Source: JBOHRE01 sp050732635
Lineage (GTDB): Bacteria; Gemmatimonadota; Gemmatimonadetes; Longimicrobiales; RSA9
Assembly (NCBI GenBank): GCA_050732635.1
Contig: JBOHRE010000004.1
Location: forward strand, 9,690 to 73,689
DNA: 64,000 bases
Direction of reading: 5' to 3'
Shown: positions 8,134-15,501 of the stretch, one piece after another
Position numbering within the stretch: position 1 is the stretch's first letter
Layout of the letters: every line of letters begins with the position of its first letter
Translations under genes and position numbers: made by a program
The notes under the pieces: generated by a model
What the model was told of the DNA's origin: nothing
The model's database searches: none
What the model saw: only the letters and a program-made list of their open reading frames with translations

Positions 8134-9087
8134 TCACTCGATCGGCTGCAGGTTCGCGACGATCGCCTCGCGGCGCGGCTCGAGGAACGGCGGCAGCGCG
8201 ATGTCCTCGCCCAGCGTCGCGAGATCCTCGTCCACGGCGAAGCCCGGTCCATCGGTCGCGATCTCGAAGAGGATGCCGTTCGGCTCGCGGAAGTACAGGC
8301 TGCGGAAGTAGTAGCGGTCGATCTCGCCGCTGTTCGGCACACCCAGCGAGTTCAACCGCTCGGTCCAGGCGTGGTACTCCTGCTCGTTCGGCGTGCGGAA
8401 CGCGACGTGATGCACGCCGCCGGCGCCCTGCCGCGCGATCGGCAGGTCCGGCTGCACGGCGACGTGCAGCTCGGCGTGCGGGCCGCCGCCGCCCATCTCG
8501 TAGACGTGCACGTTCGGCGATGCACTGGCGGGGTGCGCGTACTCGCGCGCGGGCCGCATGTTCAGCACCCGGGTCAGCACTAGGTCCGTCTGCGTCACGT
8601 TCGGCACGCTCATCACGATCGGACCGAGACCACGGATCTGGTACTCGGCGCGGACCGGACTGTCGTCCCAGATGCGCGGGGCCGGGCCCTGGCCGCTGTC
8701 ATCGACCAGCGCGAGCCGCTGGCCCTCGGGGTCCTCGAAATCGAGTGTGGCGCGACCGTCGCGCTCGGTGACGCCTGCGGTCTTCACACCGTACTCGCCG
8801 AGCCGCTCGGCCCACCAGTCGAGCGCTGCCGTGCCGTGCACGCGCAGGCTCGTGCAGGTGATGCTGTGCGTGCCGCGTCGTTCGGGCGGCACGTTCCAGT
8901 CGAAGAACGTCAGGTCCGTACCCGGACTGCCCACCGCATCGGCGTAGAACAGGTGGTAGGCGCTGACATCGTCCTGGTTCACACTGCGCTTCACCAGGCG
9001 CATGCCCATGACGCGTGTATAGAAGCCGTGATTCTCCCGCACGCGAGCGGTGATCGCGGTCAGGTGGTGGATGCCGTGCAGATCCAT
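8134..9087 (-). CDS. Ring-cleaving (extradiol-type) dioxygenase, VOC fold
   Basis: Two-module vicinal-oxygen-chelate protein of 317 residues, in the MhqO/MhqA group of hydroquinone-type ring-cleaving dioxygenases. The opening GIHHLTAITARVRENHGFY, the paired VOC modules, and the second-module metal-site strand GVHHVAFRTPNEQEYHAW are characteristic, as is the closing LPPFLEPRREAIVANL. It probably uses a divalent metal held by two His and one Glu to cleave catechol or hydroquinone-like compounds. The ATG at 9087 has only a weak ribosome site; a 20-codon reading frame lies just upstream in the same frame. Confidence 0.88.
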   Translation of the reverse strand: MDLHGIHHLTAITARVRENHGFYTRVMGMRLVKRSVNQDDVSAYHLFYADAVGSPGTDLTFFDWNVPPERRGTHSITCTSLRVHGTAALDWWAERLGEYGVKTAGVTERDGRATLDFEDPEGQRLALVDDSGQGPAPRIWDDSPVRAEYQIRGLGPIVMSVPNVTQTDLVLTRVLNMRPAREYAHPASASPNVHVYEMGGGGPHAELHVAVQPDLPIARQGAGGVHHVAFRTPNEQEYHAWTERLNSLGVPNSGEIDRYYFRSLYFREPNGILFEIATDGPGFAVDEDLATLGEDIALPPFLEPRREAIVANLQPIE

Positions 9088-9111
9088 GTCGGGTGTTCGG
9101 CTCGCGGAGGG

Positions 9112-9174
9112 TCAGGACAGTCCGGCCCGTACCGGCAGCGCCTGCTCTCGGTTCCACGGTGGCAACGCGCTCAT
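9112..9174 (-). CDS. Possible 20-codon upstream reading frame
   Basis: ATG at 9174 is preceded by GGCGAGGAG at good spacing and reads MSALPPWNREQALPVRAGLS before TGA at 9112, 24 bp ahead of the dioxygenase ATG and in the same frame. It may be a leader peptide that feeds ribosomes to the dioxygenase, or the relic of a longer N-terminus interrupted by the TGA. It is too short for a product call. Confidence 0.35.
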   Translation of the reverse strand: MSALPPWNREQALPVRAGLS

Positions 9175-9230
9175 CGGGGCTCCTCGCCTTTGAGGCCAGT
9201 GGTCGATCGACTAGGCTGGGGCCTGCGAAA

Positions 9231-9527
9231 TCAGCGCCCGCCGGCGCGAAGGAAACGCCGGCCGACGGTAATGAAGCGGCGGTCGCGTTGGGCTTCCGGC
9301 CGCGCCTGCTCCTTGTCGATCAGCCGCTGGACATGCGCACGCAACTGCGGCTCACCCCAACGGTAGCCGGTCGCCGCCTCGGCGCTGCTGGTGTGCCCAT
9401 CACGCGCAGCTTCCAGTAGCACGAGCGCGGCCGCGGTGTCGTAGGAGGGGTCGTCGGCCGGCGGCAGCCCGAAATCGCGAGTCGGCTCGAAGTCGTCCGC
9501 ATCTTCCTTCACGAATGCGCGTGACAT
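9231..9527 (-). CDS. Small conserved hypothetical protein (MSRAFVKE N-terminus)
   Basis: A 98-residue acidic protein. Its first residues (MSRAFVKEDADDFEP) are the same as the opening found in many GreA/GreB-associated or regulator-of-nucleoside-diphosphate-kinase-like proteins, but the rest lacks the Gre coiled coil and C-terminal domain. The C-terminal half (GEPQLRAHVQRLIDKE and VGRRFLRAGG) is basic and helical. The ATG at 9527 is the only plausible start. No function can be assigned. Confidence 0.6.
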   Translation of the reverse strand: MSRAFVKEDADDFEPTRDFGLPPADDPSYDTAAALVLLEAARDGHTSSAEAATGYRWGEPQLRAHVQRLIDKEQARPEAQRDRRFITVGRRFLRAGGR

Positions 9528-9587
9528 GATCCTGGCTACTCTCCGTCTGTGGGGTGGCCTGCGGTGCGCCGGGCCGGAATCGGCGCC

Positions 9588-9914
9588 TCAGGTTCTGCAG
9601 CCGCACAGCGCGAAGGTGCTGTGCAGGAACGCCTTCGTGCCCCCGGGGCCGCGCAGCCGCAGCCAGAGTGGACCGTGCCGCGGCTCGGCCGCCAGCTCGA
9701 GCGTGAGGAACGGGCAGCAGGCGCGCTCGAAAGTGATCAGCTCCGCGAGTCGGGCGATCCATTGCGGCTCCGCAGGAAAGCGCAGCGCGAACCCGTCCGC
9801 GAGCTCGACGACCTCCTGGATCGCCGGCCGCAGCTCGTCCTGCAGCTCGCGCTGGCGGGCCACCTGATCCGGTGCGCTCAGCGTGCAGGCGATGGGCACT
9901 GCGTTGTCGGTCAT
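9588..9914 (-). CDS. Conserved small protein with ERxCCPFL motif
   Basis: A 108-residue protein starting at the ATG at 9914 (MTDNAVPIACTLSAPDQVAR). The longer frame to 10076 is GC-rich non-coding sequence. The conserved core is ITFERACCPFLTLEL, with a vicinal Cys pair, then PLWLRLRGPGGTKAFL. Similar small proteins occur in many soil bacteria, sometimes near heavy-metal genes, and the CC pair suggests metal binding; this is inference. It ends in a Cys-containing tail (ALCGCRT). It is co-directional with the DinB gene about 200 bp upstream. Confidence 0.65.
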   Translation of the reverse strand: MTDNAVPIACTLSAPDQVARQRELQDELRPAIQEVVELADGFALRFPAEPQWIARLAELITFERACCPFLTLELAAEPRHGPLWLRLRGPGGTKAFLHSTFALCGCRT

Positions 9915-10109
9915 ACTCGCGATCCTGTCCGTGGGCGCGCAGCAGGAGGCGCCTGGGCGCCGGCCCTGCGTAACGACTACAGCGCCACCGGATCCGCGTC
10001 CAGATGGACACCCCGTGCTCGTGGTCGGCCCCGGACCGCCGCCGGTCACCTTTCCATTTCGAAGCAGCGGACACACGCGCCGATCGGCACGCGAACGCCT
10101 GCCGCCTGC

Positions 10110-10634
10110 TCAGGTCCGGGCCGGCTGGTCGTGCGCGGCTGCGGATTCGCGGTGGTAGTGGATCAGGTCGGTCGACGGCGGGGCGAACCCGAGCTGACGC
10201 AACATGGTCACCACCTGGCCGCGGTGATACGTGGAGTGGTTGACCACATGGCGCAGCATCTGCCACAGCGGCGATTCGAGCGCAGTACCGGCGAAGTTCG
10301 TGTACGCGATCACATCATCGAGGCGTTGCTCGGTCAGTCCCGCGAGGAAGTGCGTCTGATCGGCCTCGACCTGGGCCCAGCGCGCCGTCAGCTCCTGCTG
10401 CGTGCTCGCGGCCCAGTCCTCCGGGAGGCTGCGCGGCGAGCTGCCTTGCCAGCGGCACAGCCACACCCATTCCGCGCCGAGAATATGAACCAGCGTGTCC
10501 CGCACCGAGGGGAAGCTGCTGCCGAGATCCCGGGCGTAGGCGTCGGCGGGCAGGGCGCAGCCGGCAGTCAGGATTTCGGCGTTCGCCCAGCGGTTGTAGG
10601 CGTAGAGCTGTCGGATTTCCTCGAGGCGCGTCAT
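10110..10634 (-). CDS. DinB family protein
   Basis: Four-helix-bundle DinB/YfiT-type protein, about 174 residues from the ATG at 10634 (a TTG eight codons upstream is the alternative). Features are LYAYNRWANAEIL in helix 1, the His in VRDTLVHILGAEW, and HVVNHSTYHRGQV, which together supply the usual metal-binding His triad. Members include thiol (bacillithiol or mycothiol) transferases and DNA-damage-induced proteins; the substrate cannot be read from sequence. One of several DinB-like loci in the window. Confidence 0.85.
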   Translation of the reverse strand: MTRLEEIRQLYAYNRWANAEILTAGCALPADAYARDLGSSFPSVRDTLVHILGAEWVWLCRWQGSSPRSLPEDWAASTQQELTARWAQVEADQTHFLAGLTEQRLDDVIAYTNFAGTALESPLWQMLRHVVNHSTYHRGQVVTMLRQLGFAPPSTDLIHYHRESAAAHDQPART

Positions 10635-10713
10635 CTGGTCCGGTGGCAGCGACTGCAAGCATACGACGGCCGCACCGAGGCGTGCGCCCGGCGGCGATCG
10701 CCCGCCCGCGCGA

Positions 10714-11730
10714 CTACACCTTGCGGCATGCGTCCTGGATCTGCCGCTTCGCTTTCCGCTGGTCGTTGATGGTGTCGTAGAAGTCGGTCAGGTAGTCGAG
10801 CGCCTGCTTCCGCTCGCGCTCCCTGAGTCCGGGCTGCGAGCGGTACAGCTCCTCGATCTCGCCACGCCGCTCGTTGAAGAGGCCGAAGAACGATGGGAAA
10901 TCCACGTCCGGCCGACACAGCCCGCGGTAGAGCCGCTCCTTCACGGTGCGCGTGCCCAGACTCGCATCGGGGCGAGCGTACTTGGCGTTCACCATGCCCG
11001 ACCAGTCGAAGTCGTACGGCACCGGCACGACCTCACCGGCGCCGTTCTGGAGCAGCTCGACGTTGTGGCGGAAGTAGATCGAGAAATCCGTGTTCCCGAC
11101 CATGTACTGGAACAGCGCGATGCGGCCTTCGTGTGCGCCCGATACCAGGTGCGGCGGCACTTGCGGGGCGGCGAGCAGCGTGCCGCCGAGCCGCGCAGCC
11201 ACCGCGTCCGCGTCCTCGATCAGGAAGCCCCAGCGGACCAGCGGCTTGCCCCCGTTCGTCGGCGCGTAGGTGATCCTGGCCAGGCGCACGCGGAAGCTGT
11301 AGTCGGTGATCAGGTTGTAGGCGCGATAGATCAGATACTCCTCGAGCACGTTCTGCTCGTAGTCCTCATCATCGCGGCAGTGGGTCACCAGCTTCAGCTT
11401 GTCTTCGCCATCGAGCGGCGTACCGGCTAGTGCGCTCTTCGGGAAGTTGAGGCGCAACGGCGGAAATCGGCAGGTGCTCTTCTTGAGCCGGAAATTGCCG
11501 CGCGTTTTCAGCTTCAGCGGCAGCTCGATCTCGGCGCCGTCGTCGCCCGTCAGGAAGAAGCGCGCATCACGGTATACGGTTTCCTGGCCGCGATCGTCGT
11601 CGAGCTGCTCGAAATCCGCTTCGATACGGAAAGCGAGCGGCTCCGCCGATTCGAAGAGGCTGGGCGCAGGTGGCTGAAACTGGAGCGCAGGCAGGATCAG
11701 CAGGACCAGCGAGAAGGGCAGGCTAGGCAT
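10714..11730 (-). CDS. Conserved exported protein, CotH-kinase-like
   Basis: A 338-residue protein with a signal-peptide-like start (MPSLPFSLVLLILPALQF). Central motifs are LKLKTRGNFRLKKSTCRFP, DKLKLVTHC, YEQNVLEEYLIYRAYNL and GNTDFSIYFRHNVELL...VPVPYDFDWSGMV. The order of a Lys/Arg strand, a helix with conserved Tyr, and the N and D residues of the NTDF and PYDFDWSG segments resembles CotH and other atypical kinase folds. I place it there tentatively; a strictly unrelated conserved lipoprotein-like family is also possible. It has a good ribosome site (GGGGGTG) ahead of the ATG. Confidence 0.6.
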   Translation of the reverse strand: MPSLPFSLVLLILPALQFQPPAPSLFESAEPLAFRIEADFEQLDDDRGQETVYRDARFFLTGDDGAEIELPLKLKTRGNFRLKKSTCRFPPLRLNFPKSALAGTPLDGEDKLKLVTHCRDDEDYEQNVLEEYLIYRAYNLITDYSFRVRLARITYAPTNGGKPLVRWGFLIEDADAVAARLGGTLLAAPQVPPHLVSGAHEGRIALFQYMVGNTDFSIYFRHNVELLQNGAGEVVPVPYDFDWSGMVNAKYARPDASLGTRTVKERLYRGLCRPDVDFPSFFGLFNERRGEIEELYRSQPGLRERERKQALDYLTDFYDTINDQRKAKRQIQDACRKV

Positions 11731-11841
11731 GGCGGCACCCCCGTCGTGAGGTGTAATCCATCAAGTTAACGGGTGGCCCCGGCCACGACCAGAATCAGCT
11801 GATCGGCCCGGCGCCGGTGCTCGGGCCGGGCTCGGCGACAC

Positions 11842-12426
11842 TCACCTGCGCGGCTCGTCCCGGCGCAGCAGCCCGATCCGGCGGCCCGCCTCCGAGTCCG
11901 CGATCAGCGTCGCCAGCCGCTTCTGGCGCGTCGCATCGCGTTTCGCGCCGATCACCCACCACATTGCCGTCTTGCGATAGCCCGGCGGCTGCGCCTGGAA
12001 GAACGTCCAGGCCCGCGGCCGGGCGCGAAACTGCGCTTCCTGCTCCTCGGACAGGGCCACATGCTCGCGCTCGAACGAGTACTGCTTCGAGCGCTTCTCA
12101 GCACGCGAGGCGAACGCCTTCAGCCCCGCCTCATGCATCAGCCCGGCCACGATCAGCGCCTGCGCCCGGTTCGTGTTCACGGCGCTCCACAGACTGCCGG
12201 GCCTGCGCGGCGTGAAGCGGGTGACGTAGCTGTCCTCGCCGAGTGACTTGCGTACGCCATCGATCCAACCGAAGCAGAGTGCCTGGTCGACCGCTTCGGG
12301 CCAGGTGATGCTCGGCTTGCCGGAGCCCTTCTTGTAGAACCCGACCCAGAGCTCCTGAGCGGAGTCGTGATGTCGCATGAGCCAGCGCCGGAACGCGGCC
12401 GGCGTCGCGAAGAACGTCGGCTTCAC
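11842..12426 (-). CDS. YdeI/OmpD-associated family protein
   Basis: A 194-residue cytoplasmic protein of the YdeI (OmpD-associated) family, whose members carry a DUF1801-like N-terminal half and a bacteriocin-protection C-terminal half. Markers are AFRRWLMRHHDSAQELWVGF, ITWPEAVDQALCFGWIDG and RRPGSLWSAVNTNRAQAL. The biochemical role is undefined. It starts at a GTG that overlaps the stop of the upstream beta-propeller gene (GTGA), so it is translationally coupled to it. Confidence 0.85.
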   Translation of the reverse strand: MKPTFFATPAAFRRWLMRHHDSAQELWVGFYKKGSGKPSITWPEAVDQALCFGWIDGVRKSLGEDSYVTRFTPRRPGSLWSAVNTNRAQALIVAGLMHEAGLKAFASRAEKRSKQYSFEREHVALSEEQEAQFRARPRAWTFFQAQPPGYRKTAMWWVIGAKRDATRQKRLATLIADSEAGRRIGLLRRDEPRR

Positions 12427-13646
12427 GAGGACCGCGGCGGCGCGCTCACCGCCTCAATTCGAAAAGCGATGAGCCAGGGCTCGTCATGGGCACCGAACTC
12501 GAGGCCCCAGACGGTGTCGCCGACCGCCGACTGCAGCCGCACGCCTGCCGGCACGCCGACCTCGCCGAGGAACCTGCCGTCGACATCGAAGACATCGAAG
12601 GTGGCGCCGGCAACGCCATGGAGCGCAGCGGCCGGATCAAACGGCGATGGGCGGTCCCGCTGCACCCACAAGCGGCCGTCCGGGTCGAGGATCAGCCGGC
12701 CGATCGAGGCGGGCGTCACGGGCGGGCCGGCCTGCGCGATCGCCGCCGCGAGCGGACGCATTGGCTCGGCGACGTCGCCCGCGCCCCGCTCGGCATTCGT
12801 CAGCGGCAGCGGCGGCACCTGCCGGCACAGCTGACGCAGCGGCGCTCCATCGGCGCCGTAGATCACCACTCGATAAGTGCCGTCGGGCGCGGCGGCGGCG
12901 AGCTGGCCACGGGATCCAAGCGCGACGAGCGGCCTCGGCCAGCCGGGTAGCGGCCAGCCGGCGAACGGCCCGTCCTGCACGATCGGCACGCGCGCGGCTA
13001 CCACCGTATCCACCGAGGAAGCGCCAGCCCGCAGACGGAGCACAGCCATGGGCGCAACGTTCGTAGACGCCTCGCCGCGCGCACCTCTTCCCGGCTGAAG
13101 GAGCACGCTGCCGGACGGCTGAACACCGGCCCAGCCGATTTCACCGCCAGCAACCATCGGAGCCGTGAAACTTGGATCGATCCCGAGATCCTCTGCCACC
13201 GCCGAGCCGGCGCGCACGAATGCAACCTTGGGAGCCATGACATCGAAGACCGCGAGCGTGCGTTGGTCGGTCCACGCGACGGCGATGGGCGTGGTCACCT
13301 CGCCCGGACCACGACCCATCCGCGTCCACGCGCCCAGCCACTCCCCGTCTGGTGCAACAACGACAACTTCACCGAGCCCGAAGTCGGCGATCGCGGTGTA
13401 GCCGTCGTGGTTCGTCGCAATCGACGCCGGAACGTGCAGCTCCTGCCCTTCGTTCAGGCCCCCCGCGCGCCAGAGCTCGACCAACCGTGCGCGCTCCGAG
13501 TGCCAGCGCCCGGATCGACCATTCTCTGTCACAGCTACATCAGGCACCAGCGGCTCGCGGCGCACCTCCGAGGACGGCTCGGCGCAACCGGCCAGAGTCA
13601 TCGGCCACAGCAGAGAGAGCAAGGCGCGGCCGCGCTGCTGCGTCAT
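12423..13646 (-). CDS. 6-bladed beta-propeller lipoprotein
   Basis: About 408 residues from the ATG at 13646, with a lipoprotein signal (LLSLLWPMTLAGCAEPS, lipobox LAGC). The body is made of propeller blades: TAIADFGLGEVVVVAPDGEW, RMGRGPGEVTTPIAVAW, and ATFDVFDVDGRFLGEVGVP near the end. The GRGPGE turn is the hallmark of the outer-membrane-facing 6-bladed beta-propeller lipoproteins abundant in Gemmatimonadota and Bacteroidota. The longer frame to 13883 lies antisense to the neighbouring membrane-protein gene and is rejected. Ligand unknown. Confidence 0.8.
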   Translation of the reverse strand: MTQQRGRALLSLLWPMTLAGCAEPSSEVRREPLVPDVAVTENGRSGRWHSERARLVELWRAGGLNEGQELHVPASIATNHDGYTAIADFGLGEVVVVAPDGEWLGAWTRMGRGPGEVTTPIAVAWTDQRTLAVFDVMAPKVAFVRAGSAVAEDLGIDPSFTAPMVAGGEIGWAGVQPSGSVLLQPGRGARGEASTNVAPMAVLRLRAGASSVDTVVAARVPIVQDGPFAGWPLPGWPRPLVALGSRGQLAAAAPDGTYRVVIYGADGAPLRQLCRQVPPLPLTNAERGAGDVAEPMRPLAAAIAQAGPPVTPASIGRLILDPDGRLWVQRDRPSPFDPAAALHGVAGATFDVFDVDGRFLGEVGVPAGVRLQSAVGDTVWGLEFGAHDEPWLIAFRIEAVSAPPRSS

Positions 13647-13668
13647 GCTCGTTCCATGGGCGCGCACC

Positions 13669-14271
13669 TCAGAACGGCGATCCACTGCACGAGCCGCTGC
13701 AGCCGCCATAGGCGAAGGTGGACCGCCAGCCGGTGAGCTGACCGATGCGGACGGCGTTGTAGGAGCGAAGTCGCCCGTAATCCCTCGTGAGCTCGAATTC
13801 CACGTCCACCAGGGCATCCCCACGATCTCGCAGGTACGCCGCGACGTCGCGCGAACGCATGCCGACATGGTGCTCGGGCGCATTCACGAATCGTAGCACG
13901 ACTTCGGGGACGGTCGAGTCACTCCCCTCGGCCACGATCTGCCAGCGCATGCGTTCGACGGTCCGGGACTGCACGCCGGTGGCGAGTGCGTTGCCGATCA
14001 GACCGCCCGCCATGAGCGGTACGCCGAGCAGCGACGCGTGTGCCGCCAGCCAGGGAGCGCTCGCGCGGCGCACGCGGCGGCGGGCCCAGATGGCCCACAG
14101 CAGGAAGGGCGTGGTGTAGACCGCGAGAACCACCGGTACCAGCGTCGGCCAGCCGCCGAGCACCAGCTGCAGCGCCTGCAGGACTGCGGCGACCCCGAGC
14201 AGCGCAAGCGAAGCCGCGAGTAGCGCATTCGGCGACACCAAGTGGACGCGTTCGCCGTGCACGTCACGCAT
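13669..14271 (-). CDS. Membrane protein of unknown function
   Basis: A 200-residue protein with three to four hydrophobic segments in the first half (ALLAASLALLGVAAVLQALQ, LVPVVLAVYTTPFLLWAIW, ASLLGVPLMAGGLIGNALA) and a soluble second half (residues ~100-200) that ends in a Gly/Cys-rich tail (YGGCSGSCSGSPF). It overlaps the stop of the DUF1697 gene by 8 bp, indicating coupling. No family is recognised with confidence. Confidence 0.65.
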   Translation of the reverse strand: MRDVHGERVHLVSPNALLAASLALLGVAAVLQALQLVLGGWPTLVPVVLAVYTTPFLLWAIWARRRVRRASAPWLAAHASLLGVPLMAGGLIGNALATGVQSRTVERMRWQIVAEGSDSTVPEVVLRFVNAPEHHVGMRSRDVAAYLRDRGDALVDVEFELTRDYGRLRSYNAVRIGQLTGWRSTFAYGGCSGSCSGSPF

Positions 14272-14809
14272 TGCGCAGCAGCCCGACGAGCGCGAGCACC
14301 GTGTTCCAGTTGCGCACAGTGCTGACGGTTCCGAGCCTGGAGTCGAAGTACTGCGTGGTCAGCTTGCTGCGCCCGATCCCGTTCGGGCAGCGCAGGTAGA
14401 TCTCCCGTCCGCGCACCAGGAATTCGTCAGGCGGCGAGCGGTCCGGCGCGAGCGCAGCGAGCCCCGCCTTCTCGGGATGGTCCCGCAGAAACGCGACGTG
14501 CCACGACTTGGCGTCAGCGCCGCCAGCGCGGAACGGATTGTTGCCGGCCACCTGCTCGAGCTCGGTCAGCGTGCGCATCACGACCGGGACATCCAGGCCG
14601 AGGCGCTCCGAAAGCGCGGTCGTGATCAGTGCCGGCAGGTGTCGCACGTCGGCCGCCGCGGGCCGGAACACGACGTTGCCGCTCTGAATGTACGTGCGCA
14701 CAGCGCTGCAGCCGGCAGCGCGGAAGATCGCGACCAGCTCGCTCATCGCCACGCGGTTCCGGCCGGCGAGATTGATGCCACGGAGCAGGGCTACGTGGGC
14801 TTCGTTCAT
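14264..14809 (-). CDS. DUF1697 family protein
   Basis: A 181-residue DUF1697 protein starting at the ATG at 14809 (MNEAHVALLRGINLAGRNRV). Family markers are ALLRGINLAG, YIQSGNVVF and the closing TVRNWNTVLALVGLL. The fold is a duplicated alpha/beta domain of unknown biochemical role. The frame upstream to 14866 is not supported. It is followed directly by the membrane-protein gene with an 8-bp overlap. A second DUF1697 gene lies at 50344-50865. Confidence 0.88.
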   Translation of the reverse strand: MNEAHVALLRGINLAGRNRVAMSELVAIFRAAGCSAVRTYIQSGNVVFRPAAADVRHLPALITTALSERLGLDVPVVMRTLTELEQVAGNNPFRAGGADAKSWHVAFLRDHPEKAGLAALAPDRSPPDEFLVRGREIYLRCPNGIGRSKLTTQYFDSRLGTVSTVRNWNTVLALVGLLRNA

Positions 14810-14890
14810 TGCCCGTCGCCCGATTGTCGTTGCGCCATTGCGCGGCTGCGGCGCGGGCCGTCCCATGAGCCCAGCGCTATACGCTGCGCC

Positions 14891-15379
14891 TCACCACGGT
14901 TCGTCCGCCGTCGGCCCGTAGATCGACGGCAGCGGCACGTCGAGCAGACGCAGGTACACCGTGAGCTGGCCGCGGTGATGGATCAGGTGATTCAGCGTGC
15001 TTCGCACCACCTCGCCGCGCGGCGCCGTGAACAGGACGCGATCACCGTGCTTCAGCGACCAGGGCACCGCCAGGTCGCCGCCGGTGACCGAGGCCAGCGC
15101 CTCGCGCGCGCCGCGAACGTTCTCATCGAGCTCACGCAACAGCGTCTCCGTGGCCTCGAAGCTGTAGCCGGTGGCCTGTGCCAGGTCGAGCACGGTCTCG
15201 TGCAGCGTCATGGGGATCCAGCCTGGCATCCGAGCGACGAGTTGAGCCAGGTGGCCGAGCGCGAACGACTTCGGATGCGGCTTCCACGTCCCCTGGTCGC
15301 TGGGTACACGCTCCAGCAAGCGGCGCGTCGTGGCCATCTCCTGGTCGAACTCGGCCAGCGGGATCGCGGGCATGCTCAT
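14891..15379 (-). CDS. DinB family protein
   Basis: A 162-residue DinB-superfamily protein. The start at 15379 is set by the paired ATGAGCATG with AGGAACC upstream; the frame to 15715 belongs to the antisense of the permease gene region. Motifs: ALGHLAQLVARMPGW (first His), SFEATETLLRELDENV, and STLNHLIHHRGQLTVYLRLL (second and third His of the metal site). The C-terminus YGPTADEPW is the part echoed by the remnant at 7225-7260. Confidence 0.88.
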   Translation of the reverse strand: MSMPAIPLAEFDQEMATTRRLLERVPSDQGTWKPHPKSFALGHLAQLVARMPGWIPMTLHETVLDLAQATGYSFEATETLLRELDENVRGAREALASVTGGDLAVPWSLKHGDRVLFTAPRGEVVRSTLNHLIHHRGQLTVYLRLLDVPLPSIYGPTADEPW

Positions 15380-15501
15380 GGGTTCCTCGCGTCGGTCATG
15401 GGCGACGACGTGCGCCGTCCCGCCCGGTCCTGCCATCCTACCTCGGCAGACGCAGGCCGCCAAGGCTTCACATTCGAGTGTAGTGGTGCCACCCGTGCCG
15501 G

